Program-made: the position numbers and the translations under genes
Notes under the pieces: model-generated
Told to the model about the DNA's origin: nothing
Databases searched by the model: none
Seen by the model: only the letters and a program-made list of their open reading frames with translations
In this document: positions 25,691-36,939 of the stretch, piece after piece
Position numbering within the stretch: the stretch's first letter is position 1
Layout of the letters: the number at the start of each line of letters is the position of its first letter
Source of the DNA: Strigamia acuminata
Taxonomy: Eukaryota > Arthropoda > Chilopoda > Geophilomorpha > Linotaeniidae
Length of the DNA stretch: 64,000 bases
NCBI GenBank assembly: GCA_949358305.1
Contig: OX442323.1
Coordinates: 6,200,001 to 6,264,000, forward strand
Direction: 5' to 3'

Positions 25691-27169
25691 TTGTTGGAAA
25701 AATTCTAAGTTGCCCACCCAAATTGAATTTCAACCAATGGATCATGTTTGTTGATATTGGAACCATTATGGAATTAGATTTCAATCAATTATACAATTTT
25801 GGTTCACAGTTTGGGACTCTTCAGTCAATTGCACACTGAATTAAGAGAGTAAGTGTTTTTGTCTCTCTCTGAGTTATGACTTCTGGGTAATGTGGTTGTG
25901 GAGGGTAAGAAATATATGGGAACAGTTTCCACATAAAGTTCCCTGACATGATAGGGGGTCCAATTGATATTCTGTACTCCCAATGTGACAAAAAAATGTC
26001 TAAAGTCTATCCAGGCCCAACTTTGGTTGAAAAAACAACCACAATAATTTTCCACAATCTTTCACAAGACATTCTTTTCTTGGACAAAAAACCCTCCTAG
26101 AACTGCTGAACAGCACCACTTTAAACTCTCTCCACACACCACCAAAGACTGGAAAGAATCAACCCAAACGAAATTTAAAGGTTTCCCGTCTTGGCAGACA
26201 TCTTTCCCAAAGACCGTTCCGTCAAATACTGCCAAGATTGTTTTCATTAATCAAGAACTAAAGTTTCGAGGTTTGAAGGCAATTCAATAGTGACTCAAAC
26301 ACTTTCAGAAAGAATACATTTCACCCGCTTTCCTTCGTCATATGAATTTCTTGTACCGTTCTGTCAGCGGAACAACGGCTGAACTATTTGAACGGCCTAA
26401 ACTTTTCAACACCACCAAAGACCTGAATAAATCTACAGCAAAGGCCCTTTTTTGAGGCCTCATTTCTTCACATCAAGTCAAGTATAATGAACTGCGAGAA
26501 CATGCAAAACAAATCCACCCGTTACCAACATTTTGTCACCGTTCCGGGTAACTTTTCCCCGCACCAGAAGTAGACCCACATTTTTGGGCCATGAAGCTTG
26601 AACTGTCATAGAGGCCCCTTTGCCATTGACAAGTGACAACAACAGCGCACGAGGAACAAAGTGATTTTAATGACATCAATGCAGGGCTGGACTGGATACA
26701 AATTTAGTACCGGGAAATCTGGATGGGTCGGGCCACAAGGACAGACTCAACAAAACGTGGAACATCGCAACGTGGATTAAAGTCTAAGGCCCTTCTGAGA
26801 TAAGCTTAATTAGTTTCAATGTACGTCCACCTCTGCCACGCACAGGAATCTTTCTTGTAATTCTTTTACCGGTCCGTCAACCCACTTAATGAATACCAGA
26901 CCTTATTTTATTCACTAAAATCAGACAATTGATGACCTGTCCAACTCCCCCAAAGAAAATGCGCATTTCAACTCGTATAATCTAAAAATGTCAACTGATA
27001 AGAAGAGAAAAAAAAATCACATTATCACATTCTCACACCGAGAACATGTATCAAATATCCTTGTGCTAAGCCTTCATCCCTTGAACAGACGCAATGAAAT
27101 AATGTCCTAGACGCAGTTTACCCCCTGCTTTTCACATCACAGGTGACTCTACAAGTCTCCCACCCATTG
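25691..27169. other. Intergenic, no gene seen
   Basis: Contains only a GGGCTGGACTGG fragment at about 26,685. No gene is supported. Confidence 0.4.
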
Positions 27170-27420
27170 CCCGCTCGTTCCGTTCCGTTCCCACGCTTTA
27201 CTCGTGTTTGCGGGGGTTCGGCGATTGGCTATCGCCGCCCTGCGTGGAATGTCGCTGTCCTCGCCCCGAGGGAGACCCCGGCAACGTTTTTATTTCGCCG
27301 ATGAATCTCACAATGGCGGGGGTGGATGGGGGGATACCCCTCCCATACCCAACTACCCCCGCTTGGGGGATTTTTACAATTTACATCGTGGGAATCACTA
27401 TTAACCGTGGATTTTTGATA
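27170..27420. promoter_or_regulatory. GC-rich island
   Basis: A 250-bp CpG-rich island in AT-rich surroundings, with a small hairpin (GGCGATTGGCTATCGCC), a G-run block and an AATGGCGG core. Frames are open on both strands, as expected of GC-rich DNA. It may be a promoter; no transcript structure is evident. Confidence 0.3.
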
Positions 27421-27506
27421 CATCACCTTTGGCTACGAAAGAAAACGAGTTATGTAAACTTCGTGCACGTGAACCAAAGCAAAATTCTTGAGCAAATATT
27501 TTAAAC

Positions 27507-27509
27507 AAA

Positions 27510-27552
<43 letters not shown>

Positions 27553-27554
27553 AT
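27507..27554. repeat. (AAAT)n microsatellite
   Basis: About twelve uninterrupted AAAT units. Confidence 0.9.
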
Positions 27555-27999
27555 GAAATTTTTGTTTTGGTTTCGATCGTTATTATTTATTAATTTTTTT
27601 TTAATTTTTAAATTTTTTTTTTAAATCACGTGATATTTATTTTTGCATGAATGAACTGTCGCAGTTCATTGAGAAACTTTTGGACCTTGGTGTTGAGAAG
27701 TTTAAAAATGTGTTTTAAATATCTAATCAGTTTGATTTTAATGTTTCGATGCCCAATCCATGGACTTGATCCAGTATGAATCAGTAAATTATTTCCTTCA
27801 TTTACTTTCATTCCGATGCAATTCAACACATGACATGTCATTCGGCAACACAAAAAAATTTTAAAATTTTTTTTTAAATAATGTGATAAATGAATGATAA
27901 CAAACCTTGATGGTTTGTTAATTAATGGAATTGGACGGAGAAATCAATTAAGTGATTAAATAAATGTGAGAAATGGATGGAAGGAGAAAAAAATGGTAC

Positions 28000-28271
28000 C
28001 TGAGTTTGTTTTACGGTTAATCGGGCATTCGATCCATAAAATGTCGGCGTGTTTGGGAACAACATTCCATTGGAGGCCGGATCTGGTCTGGTGTGCCGTG
28101 GGACAAAATGAATACGAGTCCGAGACGAAGCATCGCACGTAGTGTGAGACGAGTTGTACTTTTGGCTGGGTATAAGTTTCTCTGACGCAGGCGGGGGTCG
28201 AGTCCATGCTCATAAATCGGTGCTTCCGACGTACGTCATCGAGTGAAGGCTGTGTTCGCCATTCGCATACA
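28000..28271 (-). CDS. Orphan coding exon, possible HRM domain of an adhesion-type GPCR
   Basis: The exon is bounded by a good acceptor (TCGTTTTCCCAG/TG at 28,272) and donor (AACTCAG/GTACC at 27,999). It is open for exactly 90 codons, entering with two carried bases and leaving with one. The translation has CEWRT near its start, then ACVRETYTQP, VRCFVSDS and YSFCPTAHQTRSGLQWN, ending ILWIECPINRKTNS. The spacing C-P-x6-G-L-x-W ... C-P resembles the hormone-receptor (HRM, PF02793) domain before the GAIN/7TM region of latrophilin-like receptors. Neighbouring exons were not found; they may be short, distant or upstream (a possible 5' exon lies at 29,061-29,400). The exon is well supported, the family tentative. 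Confidence 0.45.
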
Positions 28272-28439
28272 CTGGGAAAACGACAAGAATTTATTTTTTT
28301 TATTTTTTTATTTTTTTTTATTTTTTTTTTTGGATTTGTTTTTTGGAAATGTGGTGAAAGGAAAATTTGATTGTGATTTGTGGTGGTTTTTTTTAGATTT
28401 TTGGATTTTTTTGGATTTGTTTTAAAAATAAATTGTAAA

Positions 28440-28765
28440 ATTGTAAAATTTGATGAAATTGTTCGAAAAAATCGTCAAAAGAAGTCAAATTTCGTAAAGT
28501 TTCGTCAAAATTCCTCTGGGAATTTTAAATTTTCCTAAAATTTCACAAAAATTGAAAAATTTTGATTAATTTCACGAAAATTCCTCGGGAATTTTAATTT
28601 TTCCTAAAATTTCACAAAAATTAAAAAATTTCCCTTAATTTCACAAAAATAACTCGAAAATTGTGAAATTTTTTAAAATTTCACAAAAATTTCTCATAAA
28701 ATTTAAAATTTCCAAAAATTTCTCATAAAATTTAAAATTTCCAAAAATCCCCCAAAAATTTTCCC
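28440..28765. repeat. Degenerate AT-rich tandem repeat
   Basis: Repeated TTTCACAAAAATT and CCTAAAATTTC blocks with imperfect spacing. Non-coding. Confidence 0.6.
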
Positions 28766-29060
28766 ACAAAAACAATCAAAAAACCTTTTTTCAAAAAAAA
28801 AAAAAACATCAAATAAAAAACACACAAAACACTTCAAAAACAGAAATTAATAAATTATTCATAAAATCCTAAAAATCTCAACCAAAAAAAATAAAAAAAA
28901 ATAAAACAAAAACTCTCCAACCAAAACCATAAACAATTTTCTAAAAACAAAACCAAAAACAAAAAAAAAATAAAAAAAAAATTAATTTCCCACTTAAAAA
29001 GCTAATTAAAAGCAAATCAAGTTAGATAACCAAGCAAAACAAGCAGAAAAACAAACTCAC

Positions 29061-29400
29061 AAACAATTATGGCCGAGCTTAACTTTCCCTTTAGTCCTTC
29101 TTTCTCCCTCTCTCTCGCCCGCATCTCCAGTAGTGTGAGAAACAACGACTCGACTCGAGAGTTGTGCAGACTAATTGAACATTTTTCGCATGCCACGCAT
29201 TCCCCACAAGCCAGTTCTCTGCCCTCTTCGTTTTATGAATGGAGCCAACGGGACGTTTCTGCGCCTTTTTCACTGCTCGCTCTTCGGACCCTACTTCCGT
29301 TGGTCCTTGAGTTTTTCGCCACCTCCCTTTCAGTCTGGCCGGAAGTGCACACTCGCGCGAGTAACGTAACACAACTTATATCCCACCTTTTAGTGGGTGC
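29061..29400 (-). promoter_or_regulatory. Candidate promoter and 5' exon, - strand
   Basis: GC-richer than its surroundings. Read on the - strand it has a TATAA-like site (GGGATATAAG) and a CTTCCGG site, and it ends at a consensus donor (TTGTTT/GTGAGT, donor at 29,060-29,055). It lies 790 bp upstream of the orphan exon at 28,271 in the same orientation and could be its 5' exon. The + strand frame of 112 codons is probably a by-product. Confidence 0.35.
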
Positions 29401-30340
29401 AGTCTAATTCATTCTATTCAAATTTCCACATTTTTTCGCCGCAACATGTCATAAATAAATGGAAAACTAATAACAAAACACTCACGTGATGACTACTAGA
29501 TCTCTATGAGCTCATGTGAATGAAATGCATGCTTCCATTCAAAATTCGACGCAAATAATTTCCGGAAGTTGGCCAGACTGTTGTATAGTGATGTTTGTGC
29601 AGCGGGAAAGTTATCTTTCGGGCGATAATATCCTTGTGTGTAGATATGGAGAAGTTTTCGTTAGGGCTAGGGCGAGGTATTGGAATGTTGTTTATGTTGA
29701 ACAAGAAAATCTATGCTCGTGTTCGCGTTTTATTAAAAATATAAATATACTCAAATCGCCTTTTATAAACCACCCAAAAACGAAATATTCGTTCGAAATG
29801 AAATAAAATATATATAATGAGTTTTTTTTATTTTGGGAGGATTTCGTGAGGGAAAATATATGTTTTTTGTTTTTTTTTGAAGGGGATTGGAATTTGGCAA
29901 ATGCAAATTTACAAAAAAAAAAGAAATAAAAGAAGAAATGGTGGAATTTGCATCAATTTTGATTTTGACAAAAAGATGAAACATCCGAAACGCAGTTGCA
30001 CACAACACAGCGGAAGCGTCATTGTGCATCAAATGGAAGTTGGGTTTAGCCACTGAGTTTCCTGCTTGTTGCTCGAGCAGTGGAAATTCGAACTCGTTTG
30101 GCGGACAAATGTTGGAATGGCACAAAAGAATCAGAGGAAAGTGCACGGAATCCTATTTTTGCTCTGCCAGCGCATCCTGTTGATTAGCATTTGTACTGTG
30201 CGCTTATTTACACCTGGCTCGAAGATGGCTACAGAATATTTCCATTCATTTCCGGCGCTCTTTAATGCTTATTTTCGCTTCCATGTGATAAATAAATAAA
30301 TTAAAAAACAATTTGGTATGATTTTTTTAAAAACATTTTA
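29401..30340. other. Intergenic, no gene seen
   Basis: Open frames at about 29,516-29,806 (+) and 30,066-30,299 (+) show no recognisable domain. Confidence 0.35.
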
Positions 30341-30477
30341 TTCGTTCAGGTATTTACATTTGATTCAACTTGTTATCAAACTTTTTAAATTAAATTTAAC
30401 TTGTTTACATTAAATGTATTAAATTCAACGAATTTCTCATATTTTTAAATCAAATTCTACTAAATTCAACTTATTTT

Positions 30478-30960
30478 TTATGTTTTTAAATCAAATTGTA
30501 CTAAATTCAACTTATTTTTCACGTTTTTACATAAAATTCAACTTATTTTTCACGTTTTTACATAAAATTCAACTTATTTTTCACGTTTTTACACAAAATT
30601 CAACTTATTTTTCACGTTTTTACACAAAATTCAACTTATTTTTCACGTTTTTACACAAAATTCAACTTATTTTTAACGTTTTTACACAAAATTCAACTTA
30701 TTTTTCACGTTTTTACATAAAATTCAACTTATTTTTCACGTTTTTACACAAAATTCAACTTATTTTTCACGTTTTTACACAAAATTCAACTTATTTTTCA
30801 CGTTTTTACACAAAATTCAACCTTTTTCTCACGTTTTTACACTAAATATTAAAAAATTCAACTTATTTTTCACGTATTTACACAAAATTCAACTTTTTTT
30901 CTAACGTTTTTACACAAAATATTAAAAAATTCAACTTATCTTTCACATTATTACATAAAA
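30478..30960. repeat. 31-bp minisatellite
   Basis: About fifteen tandem units of exactly 31 bp (CACG to CACG), built from TTCAACTTATTTTTCACG plus TTTTTACACAAAA. The long hydrophobic + strand frame through it is repeat-driven. Confidence 0.92.
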
Positions 30961-32287
30961 TTCAACACAATTCTCAATTTTTTGAACAAAATTCAACTCA
31001 CTTCCCAACTTTAACAAAAAAAAATTCCACTCATTTTCATTTAAATGTAATAAATAATTCATTTCCCCACAACAAAAAATCAATTCCTCACAACCAAACA
31101 CACAAAACAGACATTTCCACCTTAAAACGAGCAAACCTAGCACGCCATCACAAAACTGCACGAAAAACAACTCAATTCCCATATCCCAACATTTTAAACA
31201 GAAATTAATCACAAATCGACAAGAAGAATTGCAGACTTCCATTCACGATAACAAGTTATTAGTAAATTTTTTTATTACGTGAAAATTTGTGAAGTTCAAT
31301 GTGCTGCTTGCACGTGGAGAGAGAGGGGGGTTAGGTGAGGGAACAACACCCTCTCCTTACCTACAGCTCCACCCCAAAATTCACTGCATGCTGAGCTACA
31401 TTCCTGACCCGCTGGCTCAGCCCCGGTGAAGTCCATTCATCAAAAGGGATGCGAGGCGAGGCGAGGCGATGTGATGCGACCACAGATCACTTACACAAAT
31501 ACAAACTCCAATGTTTTGCTTCGCTCAGGGTCATTCATCTTTGCCTCTAAGAATGACCAATCGTTCAAATATTAGCAAATCTGAAATGTTTCGAGAGAAT
31601 TTTGTTAATTTTCTGGTTATTTTGAATAAATCGAAGTTTACTTTCGTCTTTATTTCGGTTTTAAACGATTTATTTTCGGTTCTTCTTCGTTTTTGTTGTT
31701 TTTGTCAAGATGGCCGCCGGAGTTGTATCCTTCAATAAGCCTAGTATGTGACTGTTTCCGGTTTATTTTTTTTTATTTTTTGGGGAATTATTATTATTTT
31801 TTTTAAAAAACAGGAATTTTTGTTAAAAGAGTAACGATTTGTTGTTTTAGTTTGAGGATTTGTTGTTTTGGTTTGAAGATTTATTCCGTTGATTTCAAAT
31901 TCGAAAATCCCGCACTGGCATCGTCCGCCATTACAATCCAGGATCACTTTGAGAACTTATTCCCAAAAACCTAAACAAAAAAAAACACAAAATTGATAAA
32001 TAAAAAAAACACCCAGAATAAACTTAAAAACAAAAAAAAAAATCAACCAAATAAACCTACTTGATGAAATAAATCTCGAAATAAATGAATAAAGAACTAC
32101 CAGACTCGGCCTCTAGATGCCACCATCGCCGCTCCTGTCAAAACATGATGTAATTCACGATCGAATTTGACACCATTTGCGAATTAAAATTGAACTCTTA
32201 GGAATTGCCTTCATCACATTTGATGGAGACTAAGCCTATTTAAGTTCCGAAGACATTTTACATATTTCACTTATACTTCTCGCAAAA
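30961..32287. other. Intergenic with promoter-like patch
   Basis: Around 31,700-31,950 both strands carry ATGGC start-like cores: AAGATGGCCGCC (+) and, on the - strand, GTAATGGCGGACG. Each could start a short frame that runs to a splice donor-like site. This may be a bidirectional promoter; I could not complete a gene on either side. A (GAGGC)n tract lies at about 31,450. Confidence 0.3.
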
Positions 32288-32676
32288 ATGACAGAAAGGC
32301 GTGAGTAAATTCAAAACCAAACTGCACAAATCTGCCGTTAGATTGTAAGCAGTGAAAAAAATACAACAAAACAAATTGAAATTAATTAAATTCTCCCATT
32401 TTTCCTCCCGCAGTTTGACACATTTTGACATGCAGACCGACAGCATCATGTACAGCAATTTGAGCAAAAGTTTATCCAAATCCATCTTGTTTTTATTCTC
32501 GTTCGCGTGGGAATCTCGGCTGCGGCTACCTCTGCTTATAACGATAAGTTTCATGGTACTCGACGTGCGAATGCAACTGGAAATCAACGTGAACGTCGCA
32601 AATCGTGATGCGGAGAACGGAAATGATGATGATAATGAAATCGATGACGACGACATGGAAATTGAGGCTTTGTGAC
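32288..32676 (+). CDS. Hypothetical protein with acidic C-terminal tail
   Basis: A clear terminal exon begins after TTTCCTCCCGCAG (exon start 32,414) and stays open to a stop at 32,676. From the first internal ATG it reads MQTDSIMYSNLSKS, a hydrophobic segment (ILFLFSFAW), LRLPLLITISFMVLDVRM, and an Asp/Glu-rich end (DDDNEIDDDDMEIEAL). An upstream short ATG (32,288) runs into a consensus donor (AAAGGC/GTGAGT), but its phase does not join the terminal exon. The first exon is therefore uncertain, or it is a 5' UTR exon with translation starting at the internal ATG. AATAAA follows at about 32,889. It converges with the F-box gene. I do not recognise the family. Confidence 0.4.
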
Positions 32677-33069
32677 GCTGAAAAATGGAAGTTTTTTGAT
32701 TTTTTTGCCATTAAAAAAATACAATCCATTTTTATTCGATAGAAATAGAGGTGCGATTGATATTGATCTTTTATTTTTGTATTTTTGTGGTTAAATTCCA
32801 CTTGGTTATTTTATTTTTTTTATTTTTGACTGTAACCGATATATAAGTTAATTCCGTGTGATTGAGGCGAAAAATGGGAAATTTCTTAATAAATATTCGA
32901 TTTTTATATATTTTTTTTGTATTTTTCATTGTAATTTTGACACTTTGATGTGTATATTGTGCTTGGACTGGGGCGAAATAAAAAAAAGCTAAATTTTCGA
33001 GTTTAAAATGAATTGGATTTGTTTTTTAATTCGTTTAGTTGACTAAGAAAAACAAGATTTTTATATTTT

Positions 33070-35705
33070 TTAGCATTCGGTAGCGACGGAACACGTTCGG
33101 AGTTGGATGAACTGACATATGGGTTTGTCGCATTCGATCTCCTCACCGTAGTAGTCGAGGATCTTCAAGTCGGGTTTCTGTCTGACTACATCTTCAAGAA
33201 TGTCGTCGATGATCTGAAATAATCGCGACGATTAATTAGGTTTACGTTAGGAATTAATGCTTTTCTACTCTTGAACACTGCTGAAGATCTAGAAAAACTA
33301 ATTTCGGCAAACAAAGTGGAATGTTGATCAAACAAGCGCCGGTTATTCGCACTAATCCGACCAAATCGACAACTTCGACGTTTCTAAAACACAAAAAAAA
33401 CAGAAAAAATATTTTTATCATTCGATTTTAATATTTTTACAGTAAAAATCATTGAATTTTAACTTTTTTCCATTAAAAATCACTTGATTTTAACTTTTTT
33501 CCATTAAAAATCACTTGATTTTAATTTTTCTCCATTAAAAATCACTTGATTTTAATTTTTTTACAGTAAAAACCACTTGATTTTAATTTTTCTCCATTAA
33601 AAATCACTTGGTTTTAATTTTTTTACATTAAAAATCATTGAATTTTAATTTTTCTCCATTAAAAATCACTTAATTTTAACTTTTTTCCATTAAAAATCAC
33701 TTGATTTTAATTTTTTCCTTTAAATCTCATTTGATTTGATTAATTTACTGTTTAAATTTACCGGCAACTACTAACAATCGCTTCTAATCCCCGGTCGGTA
33801 ATGTCCCAACACCAAGCCAATCTAACGCTCTTCAAAGCCGGACAACTAGAAAACAAATAATTAAATTTAACCGCCACAAAAATTGACATAACTTTACCAT
33901 TTCGTCATTGCTTCGACGCCCTTATCATCAAAATTACTACAACTCGTAAGATCGAGACAAGTGAGCTTATTCATGTTTGATCCCTCAAACAAACTCCTCA
34001 AACTCGCTTCGGACAACTCGCTGCCCCTTTTCACTGTCAAATGCTGCAAATTCTTCAATTCCTACCGAAAAAACAAACAAACAAACAAACAAAATCAACC
34101 AAAAATCGCATCCAACACGACCAAACCAACTTTAATGGCCATCAGTCCGATATCCGACATCAAATCCGCATAGGGAATACACAATTCAGACAACCCGCAA
34201 CACTCAACCAAATTCCCGTACGTAACATCCGTCAATTCGTCTCCGTCCAAATACAACTTCCTCAAACTCGACTTCCGCTCCTCGATCAAACTCAAAATGG
34301 CCCTAGTAAAAAAAATAAATTAAAATCAACCCGAAAAAAATGAATTACCGTATTTCCACGATTAAAAGCGGCAGCTATTATTCGATGGTTTTAGCCAAAA
34401 AATCGATGTTTTTAGCCCCAAAATCAACCTTTTTTAGATAGACAGTAGTCATCACAACGTTCTATTGATCTATAATGTCGATTTTTAGTCTAAAATGTTG
34501 ATTTTTAATGTAAAATGTTAATTTTTAATCTAAAATGTCGATTTTTAATGTAAAATGTCAATTTTTAGTCTAAAATGTCAATTTTTTAGTCCAAAATGTC
34601 AATTTTTAGTCTTTTAATGTCGATTTTTAATCTTATAAAGTTGATTTTTAGTCTAAAATGTCAATTTTAAGTCTAAAATGTCAATTTTTAGTCTAAAATG
34701 TCAATTTTTAGTCTTTTAATGTCGATTTTTAGTCTTATAATGTTGATTTTTAGTCTTATAATGTTAATTTTTAATCTAAAATATGAATTTCTGGTCTAAA
34801 ATCATTGATTTTTTTTGTAATTTTGTAATGACGAACTTGCGATTCAGCAAGATATTTTTTCTGCTTTCACCAACATTTGTTAAACATTAAACAAATGAAA
34901 CAAATGAAGAACGGCGATTCGGAATGAGAGCCGCGGCCATTAATCGCTGTAAACACATGTTCGACTACCCATCGGAAATGGAGGCCAGCCCGTCCACGTT
35001 GAACTCCTCGAGCAGACAGCACTTGGCCGCAATTAAAACAACACTCTCATTTCTCAGCAACATACAGTGCGACAAATTTAATGTCTTCAATTTTTTCCAT
35101 CCAACAATTTGACAAATAACCGAATGATCAACACTTTTACAACCCTCGAGATTGAGCGCCTCCACGAGCGGGCAATGAGTTACAAGCAATGAGATTACAG
35201 CCGTGCTAACACCCCCGCACCACCTTAAATCTAAACTCCTCAACCAGCCGCACTTGACAATGCTCGGCAACATTTGCCACAAGTCCGCGTATCGCCGCAG
35301 CTCCAAGCGGCGCACCAGGCGAGTTCGTTCCAATATGGAAACCACCACTTCCGGTTGGATCTCGCTGTCGAAATCCAACTTGAGCCACAAAGTCGGTTCG
35401 TACGCCATTTGGCGCCACTTTCTGCACACTTTCGCGGCCGAAAAGCACAGCTCGCGGGGCGTCAGATACGACAGAATTTTGCATTGCAATTCGTTAGGCA
35501 GGATTTCGAATATCGACTCGCCGCCATCTTGTTCATCGTGATCACATTTTTCTTCTCGCGAGATCAAATCACACTGGCAAGATGCATCCGTATTATTATT
35601 ATTATTATTAATAACAACATTATTATTATTGCAATTATAATTCTGAGGGTATTGGACTTGGTTTTCGTGTTGATCGGTCAGAAAATAATCATCTTCCAAG
35701 TCCAT
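33070..35705 (-). CDS. F-box and leucine-rich-repeat protein (FBXL family)
   Basis: Six exons in transcript order: 35705-34969, 34302-34131, 34061-33898, 33845-33762, 33383-33269, 33213-33070; total 471 aa, all phases agreeing. FBXL proteins are substrate receptors of SCF (Skp1-Cul1-F-box) ubiquitin ligases. The N-terminus is disordered with an Asn run encoded by AAT/AAC repeats (residues about 26-38). The F-box is at about 65-110 (ILPNELQCKILSYLTPREL ... CRKWRQMA). About eleven cysteine-containing LRRs follow (LRSLDLRWCGGVS, LVEALNLEGCKSV, LTCLDLTSCSNFDDKG, LKSVRLAWCWDITDRGLEAI). The end is a non-LRR tail with KILDYYGEEIECDKP. The subfamily and substrate are not assignable from sequence alone. 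Introns 1 and 4 each contain a minisatellite. Confidence 0.93.
33420..33745. repeat. 31-bp minisatellite in FBXL intron 4
   Basis: About ten units of 31 bp (CACTTGA recurring at 33481, 33512, 33543) of the form CCATTAAAAATCACTTGATT plus a T-tract, filling nearly the whole intron between 33,384 and 33,761. Confidence 0.9.
34430..34805. repeat. 20-21 bp minisatellite in FBXL intron 1
   Basis: Units of about 21 bp, GTCTAAAATGTCAATTTTTA, repeated about eighteen times. The intron also carries a fragment of the CCGTATTTTACC MITE family near 34,345 (ACCGTATTTCCACGATTAAA). Confidence 0.9.
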
Positions 35706-35924
35706 TGTGCGCGTGTGTGCTAATTAATTAATAATTAATAATTTCGTGTTATTTACAATTTGGCATTTGGCAACACAATTTTTTAGGAATATTAACGTTA
35801 TCTTTGGCTTAAAACACACACGGCATGCTAAAACTAAACAACTACAATGAGAATTCTATCAAAAAACGTGATTTTTTTGGAGGGATATAATAAAATGAGG
35901 TTAGGTTTCGTTTCGTTTCGGGCT

Positions 35925-36102
35925 TTAGCTGCGTTGTATGTTTTCGTTCGGTTTCTGGAGGAATGGCTTTGTGGATTTTTCCTGCATGTTCAGTTGGCGG
36001 TCGCTCACTTTGCGGGATACGGTCTGCGACTTTGCCTGTGAGGAAAATGGAAAGAATAGTTAAGGTTAGTTTCATCGTCACCACACAACGTACCGACACC
36101 AT
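35925..36102 (-). CDS. Spliced upstream ORF in the F-box gene leader
   Basis: A 39-codon frame runs from ATG 36102 across a 58-nt intron (36093-36036; donor TCG/GTACGT, acceptor CATTTTCCTCACAG) to a stop at 35925. It reads MVSAKSQTVSRKVS, then QEKSTKPFLQKPNENIQRS. It ends 219 bp upstream of the F-box start codon on the same strand, so it most likely lies in that gene's 5' UTR as a uORF. A separate small-protein gene is the alternative. If unspliced, an overlapping frame starting MKLTLTILSIFLTG looks like a signal peptide, but the splice signals argue against it. No known family. Confidence 0.35.
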
Positions 36103-36939
36103 TCGAAAATGCACAAATTCGTCACTCGCAGCAATGACGCGTTAATTACTTGTACACAATGTAAATCAATTCACCAAACCACCGAATCAATCACCAAAAA
36201 GCACGGGGAGAAACCTCGGACCGTCAGTCCCAAGTTAAAGCAAAACAAACAAAAAATTAGCACACACTGTGTGACTTCCGTGCGGTAGCGCCATCTCTCG
36301 TCGGTAAAATTCACAATGGCGGAATCTTGAAAATTTTAAAAATTCACACTTAGGTTTTTTTTTTTTTCTTTTTTACAAAAATAAACAATTCCGGAAGCAA
36401 TTTATACATAAATTATGCTTTTAAGAGTGTTTTACTCTATAATTCATGCCATTTTTAAGCCTAAAAGCGATAACCCTACAGAAAACTTGACATTTAGGGT
36501 TGCAGCAATGTAGATAATTTTATTTACGCAAATTACGTTTGTAAACATTTCAATTTATACAAGCGAGCCATTATTTTTAGACGTAATTATACACAAAGAT
36601 CGCAGGGACAAAGTCTGGAAAAATTCAGTAATAAAAGATGAACTTACCCTTAAAAAACAAACAAAAATTTCAACAACTATCAAAAAAAAAAACAACAATA
36701 ATCACAATTACACAAAAAGCAACTTACATTAAATTTAAAAAAAAAACATATAAATTCACGTATGCTGTACATTGTATGAGTTTATAAACCTAAAGATTAA
36801 ATAAGTGAAACCAACTTGTGTTCATAAAGATATTCTTAAAAAAGAAAAAAATGTTATCTAAATGTTAAATAAACAATTGTTGACATTCGTTCGTTTTGGT
36901 TTTATATAATATCACATTTTGATGAAAAAATGAGCAGAT

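Noticed and set aside
29069-29407. 112-codon + strand frame starting MAELNF
   Set aside because: No family recognised; the region fits better as promoter and 5' exon on the - strand.
30480-30845. 121-codon frame of repeated aromatic peptides
   Set aside because: Direct translation of the 31-bp array.
34965-35723. Frames on the + strand opposite F-box exon 1
   Set aside because: Shadows of the F-box gene, whose domains and splice phases are consistent.
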